NCBI GenBank assembly: GCA_003222935.1
Contig: QHXL01000075.1
Location: forward strand, 1 to 9,887
Length of the DNA: 9,887 nt
Reading direction: 5' to 3'
Source of the DNA: Acidobacteriota bacterium
GTDB taxonomy: Bacteria > Acidobacteriota > Blastocatellia > Pyrinomonadales > Pyrinomonadaceae
Shown here piece by piece: positions 1 to 6,579 of the stretch. The position numbers and the translations under genes are program-made. Position 1 is the stretch's first letter. Each line of letters begins with the position of its first letter. The notes beneath the pieces were generated by a model. The model worked only from the letters and a program-made list of their open reading frames with translations. It did not search any database and was not told the origin of the DNA.

Positions 1-2
1 TG

Positions 3-8
3 AAGGGA
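3..8 (+). promoter_or_regulatory. Ribosome binding site of the symporter gene
   Basis: AAGGGA lies 8 nt before the ATG at 17 and supports that start. A TGA at positions 1-3 could be the stop of an upstream gene in the same transcript, but the window begins there so this cannot be shown. Confidence 0.6.
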
Positions 9-16
9 AACAAGAA

Positions 17-1807
17 ATGCGACTTAGTACTCCGGACATTGTGGTCCTGGTTTTCTATTTCGTCGCGATGATTTCCGTGGGAGTTTACGTCACCCGGCGC
101 GCATCCAGAAATCTCGATTCCTATTTTCTCGGCGAAAAGACAATGCCGTGGTGGCTGTTGGGTATCTCCAATGCCTCAGCGATGTGGGACATTACCGGCA
201 CGATGTGGCTTGTCTACATCCTTTTCGTGTATGGCATGAAGGCCATCTTTCTGCCGTGGCTCTGGCCTGTGTTCAATCAAGTCTTCGACGCCGTTTATCT
301 CTCAGGTTGGGTGAGGCGCTCCAATGCGCGGACAGGCGCGGAGTGGATCGCGACGCGATTTGGTTCGGGCCGGGGTGGGGAACTTGCCCGTGCCGTGATC
401 GTTCTATTTGCCCTCGTAAGCGTCGTCGGTTTTATCAGCTACGACTTTCAGGGAATGGGAAAGTTCTGCAAAGTTTTTCTTCCATGGGATCTTTCCGCCA
501 ACACTTATGCAATTCTGATTATGGGTGTCACCGCTATTTACGTAGTGATGGGCGGTATGTTGAGCGTGGTCCTGACTGACTTTGTTCAGTTTTTGCTGAT
601 GGCCGTGTCGAGCGTTGTCATTGCGATTGTTGCGAACCAGGCAGTGAATCCAGCGACACTGGGCCAGTTAACTCCTCCGGGATGGCAAAACCTGTTCAGT
701 CTCCAGTTAGCACTTGATTGGTCTCAAATTTTGCCGGCTATGAATCAACAGATTGTTGATGACGGCATGGCCTCGTTCTTCGCCCTCTTTTTTATGCTGA
801 TGATTTGCAAAGGCGTGCTCGTCAGCATGGCGGGTTCGGCGCCAAACTATGACATGCAGCGCATCCTTGCTGCTAAGAGTCCGCGTGAAGCAAGTTTGAT
901 GAGTGCGATTGTTTCGGTTTGTCTCGTGCCACGTTGGATTCTGATTGCCGGAATCACGCTAATTGGCCTGGCGTTCGTCGTTCCGATTTTCAAGAGCACG
1001 GGAGGAAAGCCTGATTTCGAATTGATCTTGCCCTACGTTATTAACAATTTTCTGCCGGTTGGACTCCTGGGCGTTCTTTTGGCTGGACTGCTTTCATCGT
1101 TCATGTCGACTTTCAGTGCCACGGTGAATGCCGGAGCGGCCTACGTTGTAAACGATCTCTACAAGCAGTACCTCAATCCTAAAGCAGAGAACCGGACTCT
1201 GATTCGGGCCAGCTACCTGGCCTCGATATTAATCCTGGTCTGCGGCATTAGCGTGGGCTTCTTTCTGTCGTCCATAAATCAGATCACGCAGTGGATCGTT
1301 AGTGGACTCTTTGGCGGTTATACGGCAGCGAACGTCTTGAAGTGGTATTGGTGGCGACTGAATGGATACGGTTATTTTTGGGGGATGGTCGTCGGTATCA
1401 GTTCCGCAATGCTTTCACCTGTCATTGCGCCCAACGTCCAGCCGCTCTACATATTTCCGTTCATACTCGTTCTTTCCACGATTGCATGTATCGCTGGAAG
1501 CTTACTGACCAAGCCGGTGGAGGAAGAAACACTGAAGAACTTCTATCGCAATGTGCGTCCGTGGGGTTTTTGGAAACCTGTGCATGCAATGGTCGCGCGC
1601 GAAAATGCGAGCATCGAACCAAATAAGAATGCAGCCAGAGATTTAGGTAACTGTGCGGTAGGCATCGCCTGGCAAATGACGCTCGTTACTATTCCGCTGT
1701 ACGTGGTCTTCCGCAATTTCCGTGGAGTGATTATCTCGCTGGCGGTTTTCGTCGCGACAACGATCTTCCTCAAAAAGTTTTGGTACGACCAGCTAGAGCG
1801 CAATTAA
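17..1807 (+). CDS. Sodium:solute symporter (SSS family), probable sugar/mannoside importer
   Basis: This inner-membrane protein of 596 residues has about 14-15 hydrophobic segments, in line with the SSS (SGLT/PutP) family. Residues 30-60 show the usual N-terminal pattern: a short loop with SYFLGEKTMPWW, then a helix with N52-A-S-A-M-W-D. The family's Na+-binding motif is visible as M363-S364-T365 followed by NDLYK, which lines up with the MST...DLYK stretch of PutP and vSGLT where the Ser/Thr pair binds Na+. After a cytoplasmic stretch with FYRNVRPWGFW (about 513-523), the C-terminus adds two more membrane helices (about 550-590). The start is set by AAGGGA 8 nt upstream. The next genes are GH5 and GH130 enzymes, so I infer that it imports short beta-mannosides such as mannobiose or mannosyl-glucose. 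The family assignment is firm and the substrate is not: other sugars, or other SSS solutes, remain possible. Confidence 0.9.
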   Translation: MRLSTPDIVVLVFYFVAMISVGVYVTRRASRNLDSYFLGEKTMPWWLLGISNASAMWDITGTMWLVYILFVYGMKAIFLPWLWPVFNQVFDAVYLSGWVRRSNARTGAEWIATRFGSGRGGELARAVIVLFALVSVVGFISYDFQGMGKFCKVFLPWDLSANTYAILIMGVTAIYVVMGGMLSVVLTDFVQFLLMAVSSVVIAIVANQAVNPATLGQLTPPGWQNLFSLQLALDWSQILPAMNQQIVDDGMASFFALFFMLMICKGVLVSMAGSAPNYDMQRILAAKSPREASLMSAIVSVCLVPRWILIAGITLIGLAFVVPIFKSTGGKPDFELILPYVINNFLPVGLLGVLLAGLLSSFMSTFSATVNAGAAYVVNDLYKQYLNPKAENRTLIRASYLASILILVCGISVGFFLSSINQITQWIVSGLFGGYTAANVLKWYWWRLNGYGYFWGMVVGISSAMLSPVIAPNVQPLYIFPFILVLSTIACIAGSLLTKPVEEETLKNFYRNVRPWGFWKPVHAMVARENASIEPNKNAARDLGNCAVGIAWQMTLVTIPLYVVFRNFRGVIISLAVFVATTIFLKKFWYDQLERN

Positions 1808-1830
1808 GGTCAAGAGGGCCCGTTTGATTT

Positions 1831-1927
1831 CTCTGTGGTTGCTCTGTGCCCTCTGTGTCTCTGTGGTGAATTAGAACGAAACAAATATGCACCACAGAGA
1901 CACAGAGGACACAGAGTAAGCACAGAG
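1831..1927. repeat. CTCTGTG-type long inverted repeat, copy 1
   Basis: The arms at 1831-1868 and 1890-1927 are complementary at 35 of 38 positions and enclose a 21-nt A-rich loop (1869-1889). Each arm is internally repetitive: CTCTGTG begins at 1831, 1842, 1851 and 1859, so phases are 11, 9 and 8 nt. It occupies almost the whole gap between the symporter and the GH5 gene. Transcribed, it would form a very stable hairpin between two genes of one operon, which could protect the upstream 3' end or reduce read-through. There is no U-tract after it, so it is not a classic terminator. Similar palindromes are common as intergenic repeats in several environmental phyla, as far as I recall. Confidence 0.85.
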
Positions 1928-1944
1928 GATTTCAACTACAACCG

Positions 1945-3798
1945 ATGAACTCGATATTAAGATCACGCCTGTTATTCATCACGCTACTCGTTTTCTGCAC
2001 TTCGATTGTCGTCGCCGCTCAGAACGACATGAGTCACTTCATCACTCGTTCCGGTGACAAGCTTATGGAGGGTGACAAGCAGTACCGCTTCATTTCCTTC
2101 AACATTCCCAACCTTCACCTCGTGGAAGACAACATGGCTTTTGATGCCACGAACGAGTGGCGCTTTCCCGACGAGTTCGAAATAACGGATGCACTCACGA
2201 CGATCAAACAGATGGGCGGCCGAGTCGCTCGCATGTACGTTATTTCAATCTGCAAGAAGTCTGGTCCGAATGCGATCCCCTGTCATGTAAAGAAACCGGG
2301 TGAGTTCAACGAAGAAGCCTTTCGTGCACTCGACAAGGTCCTGGAGGTCGCAAACCGCGTTGGCATTCGCGTGATCGTTCCGCTGGTTGATAACTGGAAA
2401 TGGTGGGGTGGGGCGGAGCAATACGCGGAGTATCACGGAAAGAAAACGGACGACTTTTGGAACGACCCCGAAATTATCGCCGACTTCAAAAAGACCGTGA
2501 GCTTTGTCGTCAACCGGCGCAACACCTACACAGGTACTCTCTACAAAGACGATAAAGCGTTACTCGCATGGGAGACCGGAAACGAAATCTTCAATCCTTA
2601 CTCATGGACCAAAGAGATCGCCGCCCACATCAAGTCTCTCGATTCAAACCACCTCATCTGGGATGGACTCTACATCGGCCGGAAAGAGGTTCAACCGGAA
2701 GCGCTCGATGATCCGAATATCGACATCGTCTCAAGTCATCATTATCCAGGCCAAAACACGGCTGGCGTCCCAATGATTGATGACATTAAAAGATTTCATA
2801 AGCAGATTGCCGGGAAAAAGGTGTACATCGTAGGCGAGTTTGGATTCATCCCGCCCGCTGACATCCAAAGCGTTCTTGATACTGTGATTGCCAACGGTGT
2901 TTCGGGTGCGATGATCTGGAGTCTTCGGTTTCACAATCGCGACGGTGGGTTCTACTGGCATTCCGAACCGGCCAGCGCGAGTCTTTACAACCCTTATCAC
3001 TATCCTGGATTTCCCAGCGGTGAAGGTTGGAACGAAACTGCGACTCTGAAGATAATGCGTGCGAAGGCTTTTGAAATTCAGGGTCTCAAGGAGCCGTCCA
3101 TTGAGGTGCCAGCGCCACCACGATTGCTCCCGATTTCTTCGTCGGCACAGATTTCGTGGCAAGGATCAGTCGGCGCTTCCAGTTACGACGTTGAACGGTC
3201 GACCGAACGTGATGGTGCCTGGAAAGTCGTCGGGAAACAGGTTGACGACACGTGGGTCAGATATCGTCCGCTGTTTACAGATAATGAAGCCTCGGCTGGT
3301 AAGAGTTACTACTATCGAGTGCGCGCAAAGAACCTGGCGGGGACCTCGGTTCCGTCGAACGTGGTTGGGCCAGTGCGAGTGACTGACCAGTATCTGGTTG
3401 ATGAAATGATCGACTTCTCGCAGATTGCATCACGTGAGGGGAAGCTCAGTCTGGAAACTGCGAATGCGCGACCTTACCGGGAGGACCCTCATCGTCTGAA
3501 GGGTAGTAAGGGCGACTCGATCATTTATCGAACGAGCGATCCGTTACATGTGGCAACCGTTTTGACGTTGATGGAAGGCGAAGAGAAGGAGTTTGAGTTT
3601 TATGTCTCAAGTGACGGCAAGACGTTCGCCAAAGTGAATCCAACGATTAGTCGGTTCTTGAGTGAAGGAAATCTCTACGGATACAAGTTGCCGGTCAAGT
3701 ACGAACTCGCTGACATCAAAGGAAAAAGTACGTTCGTGAAGATTGTGTTTACTGGTGATGCACAGATCAGTCGAGTCGAGCTGAAGTTTGGTAAGTAA
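1945..3798 (+). CDS. Secreted GH5-family glycosidase (probable beta-mannanase) with FnIII and C-terminal beta domain
   Basis: The 617-residue product starts with a signal peptide: R6/R8, hydrophobic 9-23, likely cleavage V-A-A25|Q26. The catalytic (beta/alpha)8 domain spans about 28-380. Clan GH-A landmarks are visible: R96 after beta-2, N213-E214 in ETGNEI (acid/base), H265-H266-Y267, E298 in GEFG (nucleophile) and W325 in the last strand. An FnIII module follows (about 387-479; SYDVERS and YYYRVRAKN strands), then a beta-rich domain of about 135 residues (483-617) that I do not recognise. The neighbouring mannosyl-glucose phosphorylase gene points to beta-mannan or glucomannan as substrate, with cleavage outside the cytoplasm. 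The GH5 subfamily cannot be fixed by eye, and an exo-acting or beta-glucan-active enzyme is possible. The ATG at 1945 is the only start giving a full signal peptide; the nearest purine-rich motif, AGAGGA, lies 15 nt upstream in the repeat arm. Confidence 0.85.
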   Translation: MNSILRSRLLFITLLVFCTSIVVAAQNDMSHFITRSGDKLMEGDKQYRFISFNIPNLHLVEDNMAFDATNEWRFPDEFEITDALTTIKQMGGRVARMYVISICKKSGPNAIPCHVKKPGEFNEEAFRALDKVLEVANRVGIRVIVPLVDNWKWWGGAEQYAEYHGKKTDDFWNDPEIIADFKKTVSFVVNRRNTYTGTLYKDDKALLAWETGNEIFNPYSWTKEIAAHIKSLDSNHLIWDGLYIGRKEVQPEALDDPNIDIVSSHHYPGQNTAGVPMIDDIKRFHKQIAGKKVYIVGEFGFIPPADIQSVLDTVIANGVSGAMIWSLRFHNRDGGFYWHSEPASASLYNPYHYPGFPSGEGWNETATLKIMRAKAFEIQGLKEPSIEVPAPPRLLPISSSAQISWQGSVGASSYDVERSTERDGAWKVVGKQVDDTWVRYRPLFTDNEASAGKSYYYRVRAKNLAGTSVPSNVVGPVRVTDQYLVDEMIDFSQIASREGKLSLETANARPYREDPHRLKGSKGDSIIYRTSDPLHVATVLTLMEGEEKEFEFYVSSDGKTFAKVNPTISRFLSEGNLYGYKLPVKYELADIKGKSTFVKIVFTGDAQISRVELKFGK

Positions 3799-3803
3799 GT
3801 TCT

Positions 3804-3902
3804 TCTCTGTGTGATCTCTGCGTCTCTGTGTCTCGGTGGTAAAGTTGTAACCTACCGCCGCAATTCACCACAGCGACACAGAGAACACAGAGTAAGCAGA
3901 GA
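3804..3902. repeat. CTCTGTG-type long inverted repeat, copy 2
   Basis: The left arm (about 3804-3840) and right arm (about 3867-3902) are imperfectly complementary, with mismatches and a one-base offset in the outer part, around a ~26-nt loop. The left arm has CTCTGTG-like heptamers at 3805, 3816 (CTCTGCG), 3824 and 3832 (CTCGGTG), spaced 11, 8 and 8 nt, much as in copy 1. It starts just after the GH5 stop codon and ends 5 nt before the GH130 start. It is more diverged than copy 1, which suggests an older insertion or weaker constraint on pairing. Confidence 0.8.
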
Positions 3903-3907
3903 AAAAC

Positions 3908-5101
3908 ATGCAACGAAGTGAATTTGATTCGCAGTTGAAGTTGTTGATGGACCGGCAGTCCGAACTGCTGGGTCGCAAGAATACGAAGGCCGAGTCAGGT
4001 AACGGAATTGTCGATCGTTACGTCAATCCAGTTGTGACCGCGGCACACGCCCCCATCTTTTGGCGCTACGATCTCAACTACGAAACCAACCCAAATCTGC
4101 TCGAACGCCTGGGCATTAATGCCGCGTTCAACTGTGGGGCCATGGAGTTTGACGGCAAGTACGTGCTCGCCGTGCGTGTGGAAGGGGTCGATCGCAAATC
4201 ATTCTTCGCAATTGCGGAAAGTGAGAACGGCATAGACGGCTTTCGTTTCTGGGACTATCCGGTCCTGATGCCGGAAACAGATCTTCCCGACACCAATGTT
4301 TACGATCTGCGTCTGGTTCGACATGAGGATGGTTGGATCTACGGTCTGTTTTGTACGGAACGCAAGGATCCCAACGCAGCGCCAGGTGATCTTTCTTCCG
4401 CGATGGCCCAGTGTGGGATAGCTCGCACAAAGGACCTGCGAACCTGGGAACGCCTTCCTGATCTAAAAACCAACTCCCCGCAGCAACGCAACGTGGTCCT
4501 TCATCCGGAATTCGTCGCTGGTAAGTATGCGTTTTACACCAGACCGCAGGATGACTTTATTGAAGCCGGCACTGGAGGAGGTATCGGTTGGGGAGTTTCT
4601 GACAAAATCGATCCGGCTGTTATAGATAGGGAAATTATCATCGACACACGTGGGTATCACACAATCAAGGAAGTAAAGAATGGACTGGGGCCGGCGCCGC
4701 TCAAAACCAAACAAGGTTGGTTGCACCTGGCGCACGGTGTTCGCGGCACGGCAGCGGGCCTGCGCTATGTGCTGTATCTTTTCCTTTGCGACTTGAATGA
4801 GCCCCGGAGGATGACGCATCAACCCGGCGGATACTTTCTGGCGCCCGAAGGCGAGGAGAGAGTCGGTGATGTTTCTAATGTTCTGTTCAGCAGCGGCTGG
4901 ATAGCAAAGGACGATGGTTCAGTGTTTATTTACTACGGGTCGTCTGATACACGAATTCACGTTGCCGAAAGTACTGTCGATAAATTGCTGGATTATGTAA
5001 TGAACACTCCTGCCGATCCGCTGCGTTCCTTCGCGGCTGTCGAGCAGCGGTACGAGTTGATAAAGAAGAATTTGGCGTTGGGGTTAGGCCAGAGGGATTA
5101 A
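3908..5101 (+). CDS. GH130 phosphorylase, probable 4-O-beta-D-mannosyl-D-glucose phosphorylase
   Basis: This 397-residue protein has no signal peptide and is therefore cytoplasmic. It matches the five-bladed propeller GH130 family along its full length and usual size (about 390). Diagnostic stretches are [12 protein letters not shown] near residues 50-60, [13 protein letters not shown] near 95-105, NVYDLRL with D133 (the proposed general acid), [13 protein letters not shown] near 190-202, a GTGGGIGWG loop, [13 protein letters not shown], and GDVSNVLF followed by [12 protein letters not shown]. These resemble what I remember of the Bacteroides mannosylglucose phosphorylase (GH130_1), which converts Man-beta-1,4-Glc and phosphate to mannose-1-phosphate and glucose. 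A GH130_2 mannan-oligosaccharide phosphorylase is the main alternative, but the overall resemblance favours GH130_1. It would handle the product brought in by the upstream symporter. The start ATG has only a weak AGAG motif before it, supplied by the repeat arm. Confidence 0.9.
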   Translation: MQRSEFDSQLKLLMDRQSELLGRKNTKAESGNGIVDRYVNPVVTAAHAPIFWRYDLNYETNPNLLERLGINAAFNCGAMEFDGKYVLAVRVEGVDRKSFFAIAESENGIDGFRFWDYPVLMPETDLPDTNVYDLRLVRHEDGWIYGLFCTERKDPNAAPGDLSSAMAQCGIARTKDLRTWERLPDLKTNSPQQRNVVLHPEFVAGKYAFYTRPQDDFIEAGTGGGIGWGVSDKIDPAVIDREIIIDTRGYHTIKEVKNGLGPAPLKTKQGWLHLAHGVRGTAAGLRYVLYLFLCDLNEPRRMTHQPGGYFLAPEGEERVGDVSNVLFSSGWIAKDDGSVFIYYGSSDTRIHVAESTVDKLLDYVMNTPADPLRSFAAVEQRYELIKKNLALGLGQRD

Positions 5102-5109
5102 GGTCGCGA

Positions 5110-5253
5110 CGGGGCAGGCGGGGACCCCTGCGGTCCCAGCACGAGGACTACTTTAGCTCGACCGCGCGACTAAAGGGCTAGGTTCCCTTTAGTATCTTCT
5201 TAGCACCAGAGTGAACGCAGTTGCTGGGAGCGCACGCGTCCCCGCGTGCCCGC
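5110..5253. repeat. Composite MITE-like element with 32-nt inverted terminal arms
   Basis: The segment at 5110-5141 and the reverse complement of 5222-5253 agree at 26 of 32 positions, including TGCTGGGA and GTCCCCGC blocks. Each arm can fold on itself: the right arm has a perfect 7-bp stem (GCACGCG, 5232-5238, with 5243-5249) around TCCC. The ~80 nt between the arms carry two further hairpins. The element starts 8 nt after the GH130 stop codon and separates the mannan genes from the export operon. No obvious target-site duplication flanks it and no transposase is encoded. The arms resemble GC-rich REP-like intergenic palindromes; the family is not identified. Confidence 0.65.
5151..5193 (+). 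other. Two mutually exclusive hairpins after the GH130 gene
   Basis: CTTTAG at 5151-5156 pairs with CTAAAG at 5170-5175, extended by TCG/CGA (5158-5160 with 5167-5169) across one bulged C. ACTAAAGGG at 5169-5177 pairs perfectly with CCCTTTAGT at 5185-5193 around a 7-nt loop. Both hairpins use the strand 5169-5175, so only one can form at a time. The second is followed by ATCTTCTTAG, which is only mildly U-rich; a weak terminator or attenuator is possible but not shown. Confidence 0.45.
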
Positions 5254-5438
5254 TTCGAATTACTTGAGTGCCGAAAGGGCTTGCGAAACGAAAATTCTTT
5301 TGACAGCTTGTCGATCTCGGACCTTTTGAGACGACTAACTGGTAGGTGATTGAAGTCGAAACAGGATATGTGTGAACACTTTTGTTGTTTCGCGCGTACA
5401 CGCTCTTAACTCCACTTGCTGCATCAGGGAAACAGCTT
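5254..5438 (+). other. Gene-free leader of the export operon
   Basis: This 185-nt stretch between the composite repeat and the first permease gene has no convincing coding frame. It contains a perfect TTGACA at 5300-5305, but the bases 16-18 nt downstream (around CCTTTTG) are poor as a -10 box. A promoter for the export operon probably lies here, since the spacer separates two functional groups, yet its exact position cannot be read from the sequence. No operator-like dyad stood out. Confidence 0.35.
5426..5430 (+). promoter_or_regulatory. Ribosome binding site of the first permease gene
   Basis: AGGGA lies 8 nt before the ATG at 5439. This decides the start: the frame is open further upstream to a TTG at 5382, but the residues added there look like neither a membrane protein N-terminus nor a signal sequence. 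Confidence 0.75.
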
Positions 5439-6578
5439 ATGAAATTTGCCAAACTGGTTCTGAAGAACATCCTGCGTAATAAGAGGCGAACGGTGCTGAC
5501 CCTCTTGAGCCTCACCGTCTCGCTTTTTCTGATGATCACCCTGGCTACGATCCTGACTGAGTTTGATAAGGGAGTTGACGCGACGAGTCCGCTGCGACTG
5601 GCAACTCGTCACTCCGTGTCGCTTGGGTTCATTCTTCCGATGGCGCACCTTCAGCGTATCCGGTCGACACCCGGCGTCAAGGATGCGATGCCCTTCAACT
5701 GGTTTGGTGGAATCTACAAAGATGAACGAAATTTCTTTGCGAACTTTGGTGTCGATGCGGCGAAGTTGAGAACTATTTACTCCGAACTGAAAATGTCGGA
5801 CGCCGAATGGCAAGCCTTCATTAACGACAGGCAAGGAGCGATAGTCGGACAGAAGTTAGTCAAGCTTTATGGCTTTGCTCCAGGCCAGAAAGTCACGCTT
5901 AAGAGTCCAATTTACAACCAGAGTGTTGAGTTCGTGATAAGAGGTGTCTGCACAGGTGGGGACGAAAAGACTCTTTTCTTCCACAGCGACTATCTCAATG
6001 AACTCTTGCCGGACTGGGCCAAGGACCAGGCGAGTCTGTTTACCATTCTGGCAAACTCAGCTGATGATGTTCCTAAGATCGCCCAAACAATTGACTCAAC
6101 GTTTGCAAACTCGGACGCGCCCACAAAGACGGAGTCCGAGCGAGAGTTTGCCCTGAGTTTTATGGCAATGATAGGTGGCGTCAAAAGATTTCTATACCCG
6201 ATCATGGGCGCTATTACTTTTTCGGTCTTGTTAATCATGGGCAACACCATGGCGATGACTGTCAGGGAACGAACTAAAGAAGTCGGCACTTTGAAGGCGA
6301 TTGGTTTTCAGCGTCGCACTATCGCAGGACTATTTCTGGCCGAGTCGTTATTGGTCTCCTGCATTGGTGCGGCGATCGGAATTGGTGCCGCGGTTTTCGT
6401 TTATGGGTCGGTAGACTTGAGTCTTTACATCCCTAACTTTGGCTCGTTCGTCCCGACAACTCAGACTCTGGTTTCCGCGTTTGTGTTAGCAATCCTGGTT
6501 GGTCTCGTCAGCGTGTTTTATTCGGCCTATCGCGTTTCGGGACTCACTATTGCCGAGGCGCTGCGGAGCACTGAATAG
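5439..6578 (+). CDS. ABC exporter permease, FtsX/MacB type (first of two)
   Basis: The 379-residue protein has the FtsX-like layout: a short basic N-terminus (KNILRNKRRT, 9-18), TM1 (about 18-38), a large extracytoplasmic domain (about 40-248), then three helices (about 252-274, 300-328 and 343-366). Between TM2 and TM3 lies the typical cytoplasmic coupling segment RERTKEVGTLKAIGF (276-290), which contacts the ATPase. The N-terminal extracytoplasmic domain matches the MacB_PCD pattern by position and by its GFAPGQKVTLK motif. It opens a four-gene operon with a second permease, an adaptor and an ATPase, and its stop codon is followed after one base by the next start. In this class the permease transmits ATP-driven movement to the periplasm and does not form a classical channel. 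The cargo is unknown; a peptide, lipid, antibiotic or glycolipid are all possible. Confidence 0.88.
   Translation: MKFAKLVLKNILRNKRRTVLTLLSLTVSLFLMITLATILTEFDKGVDATSPLRLATRHSVSLGFILPMAHLQRIRSTPGVKDAMPFNWFGGIYKDERNFFANFGVDAAKLRTIYSELKMSDAEWQAFINDRQGAIVGQKLVKLYGFAPGQKVTLKSPIYNQSVEFVIRGVCTGGDEKTLFFHSDYLNELLPDWAKDQASLFTILANSADDVPKIAQTIDSTFANSDAPTKTESEREFALSFMAMIGGVKRFLYPIMGAITFSVLLIMGNTMAMTVRERTKEVGTLKAIGFQRRTIAGLFLAESLLVSCIGAAIGIGAAVFVYGSVDLSLYIPNFGSFVPTTQTLVSAFVLAILVGLVSVFYSAYRVSGLTIAEALRSTE
6565..6568 (+). promoter_or_regulatory. Ribosome binding site of the second permease gene inside the first
   Basis: GGAG at the very end of the first permease gene lies 11 nt before ATG 6580. It favours 6580 over the upstream in-frame TTG at 6499, which would overlap the first gene by 80 nt and add residues unlike a permease N-terminus. 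Translation of the two permeases is probably coupled. Confidence 0.55.
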
Positions 6579-6579
6579 A

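Noticed and set aside
148..579. Second + frame inside the symporter gene
   Set aside because: It is rich in Arg, Cys and His, without hydrophobic pattern or motif, and is an out-of-frame shadow of the symporter.
1831..1927. Intrinsic terminator after the symporter gene
   Set aside because: The stem is very long and no U-run follows the right arm; better described as a repeat that may affect transcript ends.
1984..2000. Lipoprotein signal (lipobox) around C18 of the GH5 enzyme
   Set aside because: The residues before the Cys are L-V-F, and Phe at -1 does not fit a lipobox; a VAA|Q signal peptidase I site follows.
2731..3162. Minus-strand open frame inside the GH5 gene
   Set aside because: It lies opposite a well-supported catalytic domain and its translation shows no family features; the same holds for 7302-7784 (-) and the other antisense frames.
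1831..3902. CRISPR array
   Set aside because: The repeats are imperfect palindromes 2 kb apart between genes, without regular spacers.
5300..5328. TTGACA as a sigma-70 promoter for the export operon
   Set aside because: The -35 hexamer is perfect, but no acceptable -10 hexamer occurs at 16-18 nt spacing, so it is only mentioned in the leader entry.
5382..5438. TTG-initiated extension of the first permease
   Set aside because: ATG 5439 has a well-placed AGGGA and gives the standard FtsX-family N-terminus.
6499..6579. TTG-initiated extension of the second permease
   Set aside because: It would overlap the first permease by 80 nt and adds residues unlike the family; ATG 6580 follows the previous stop by one base.
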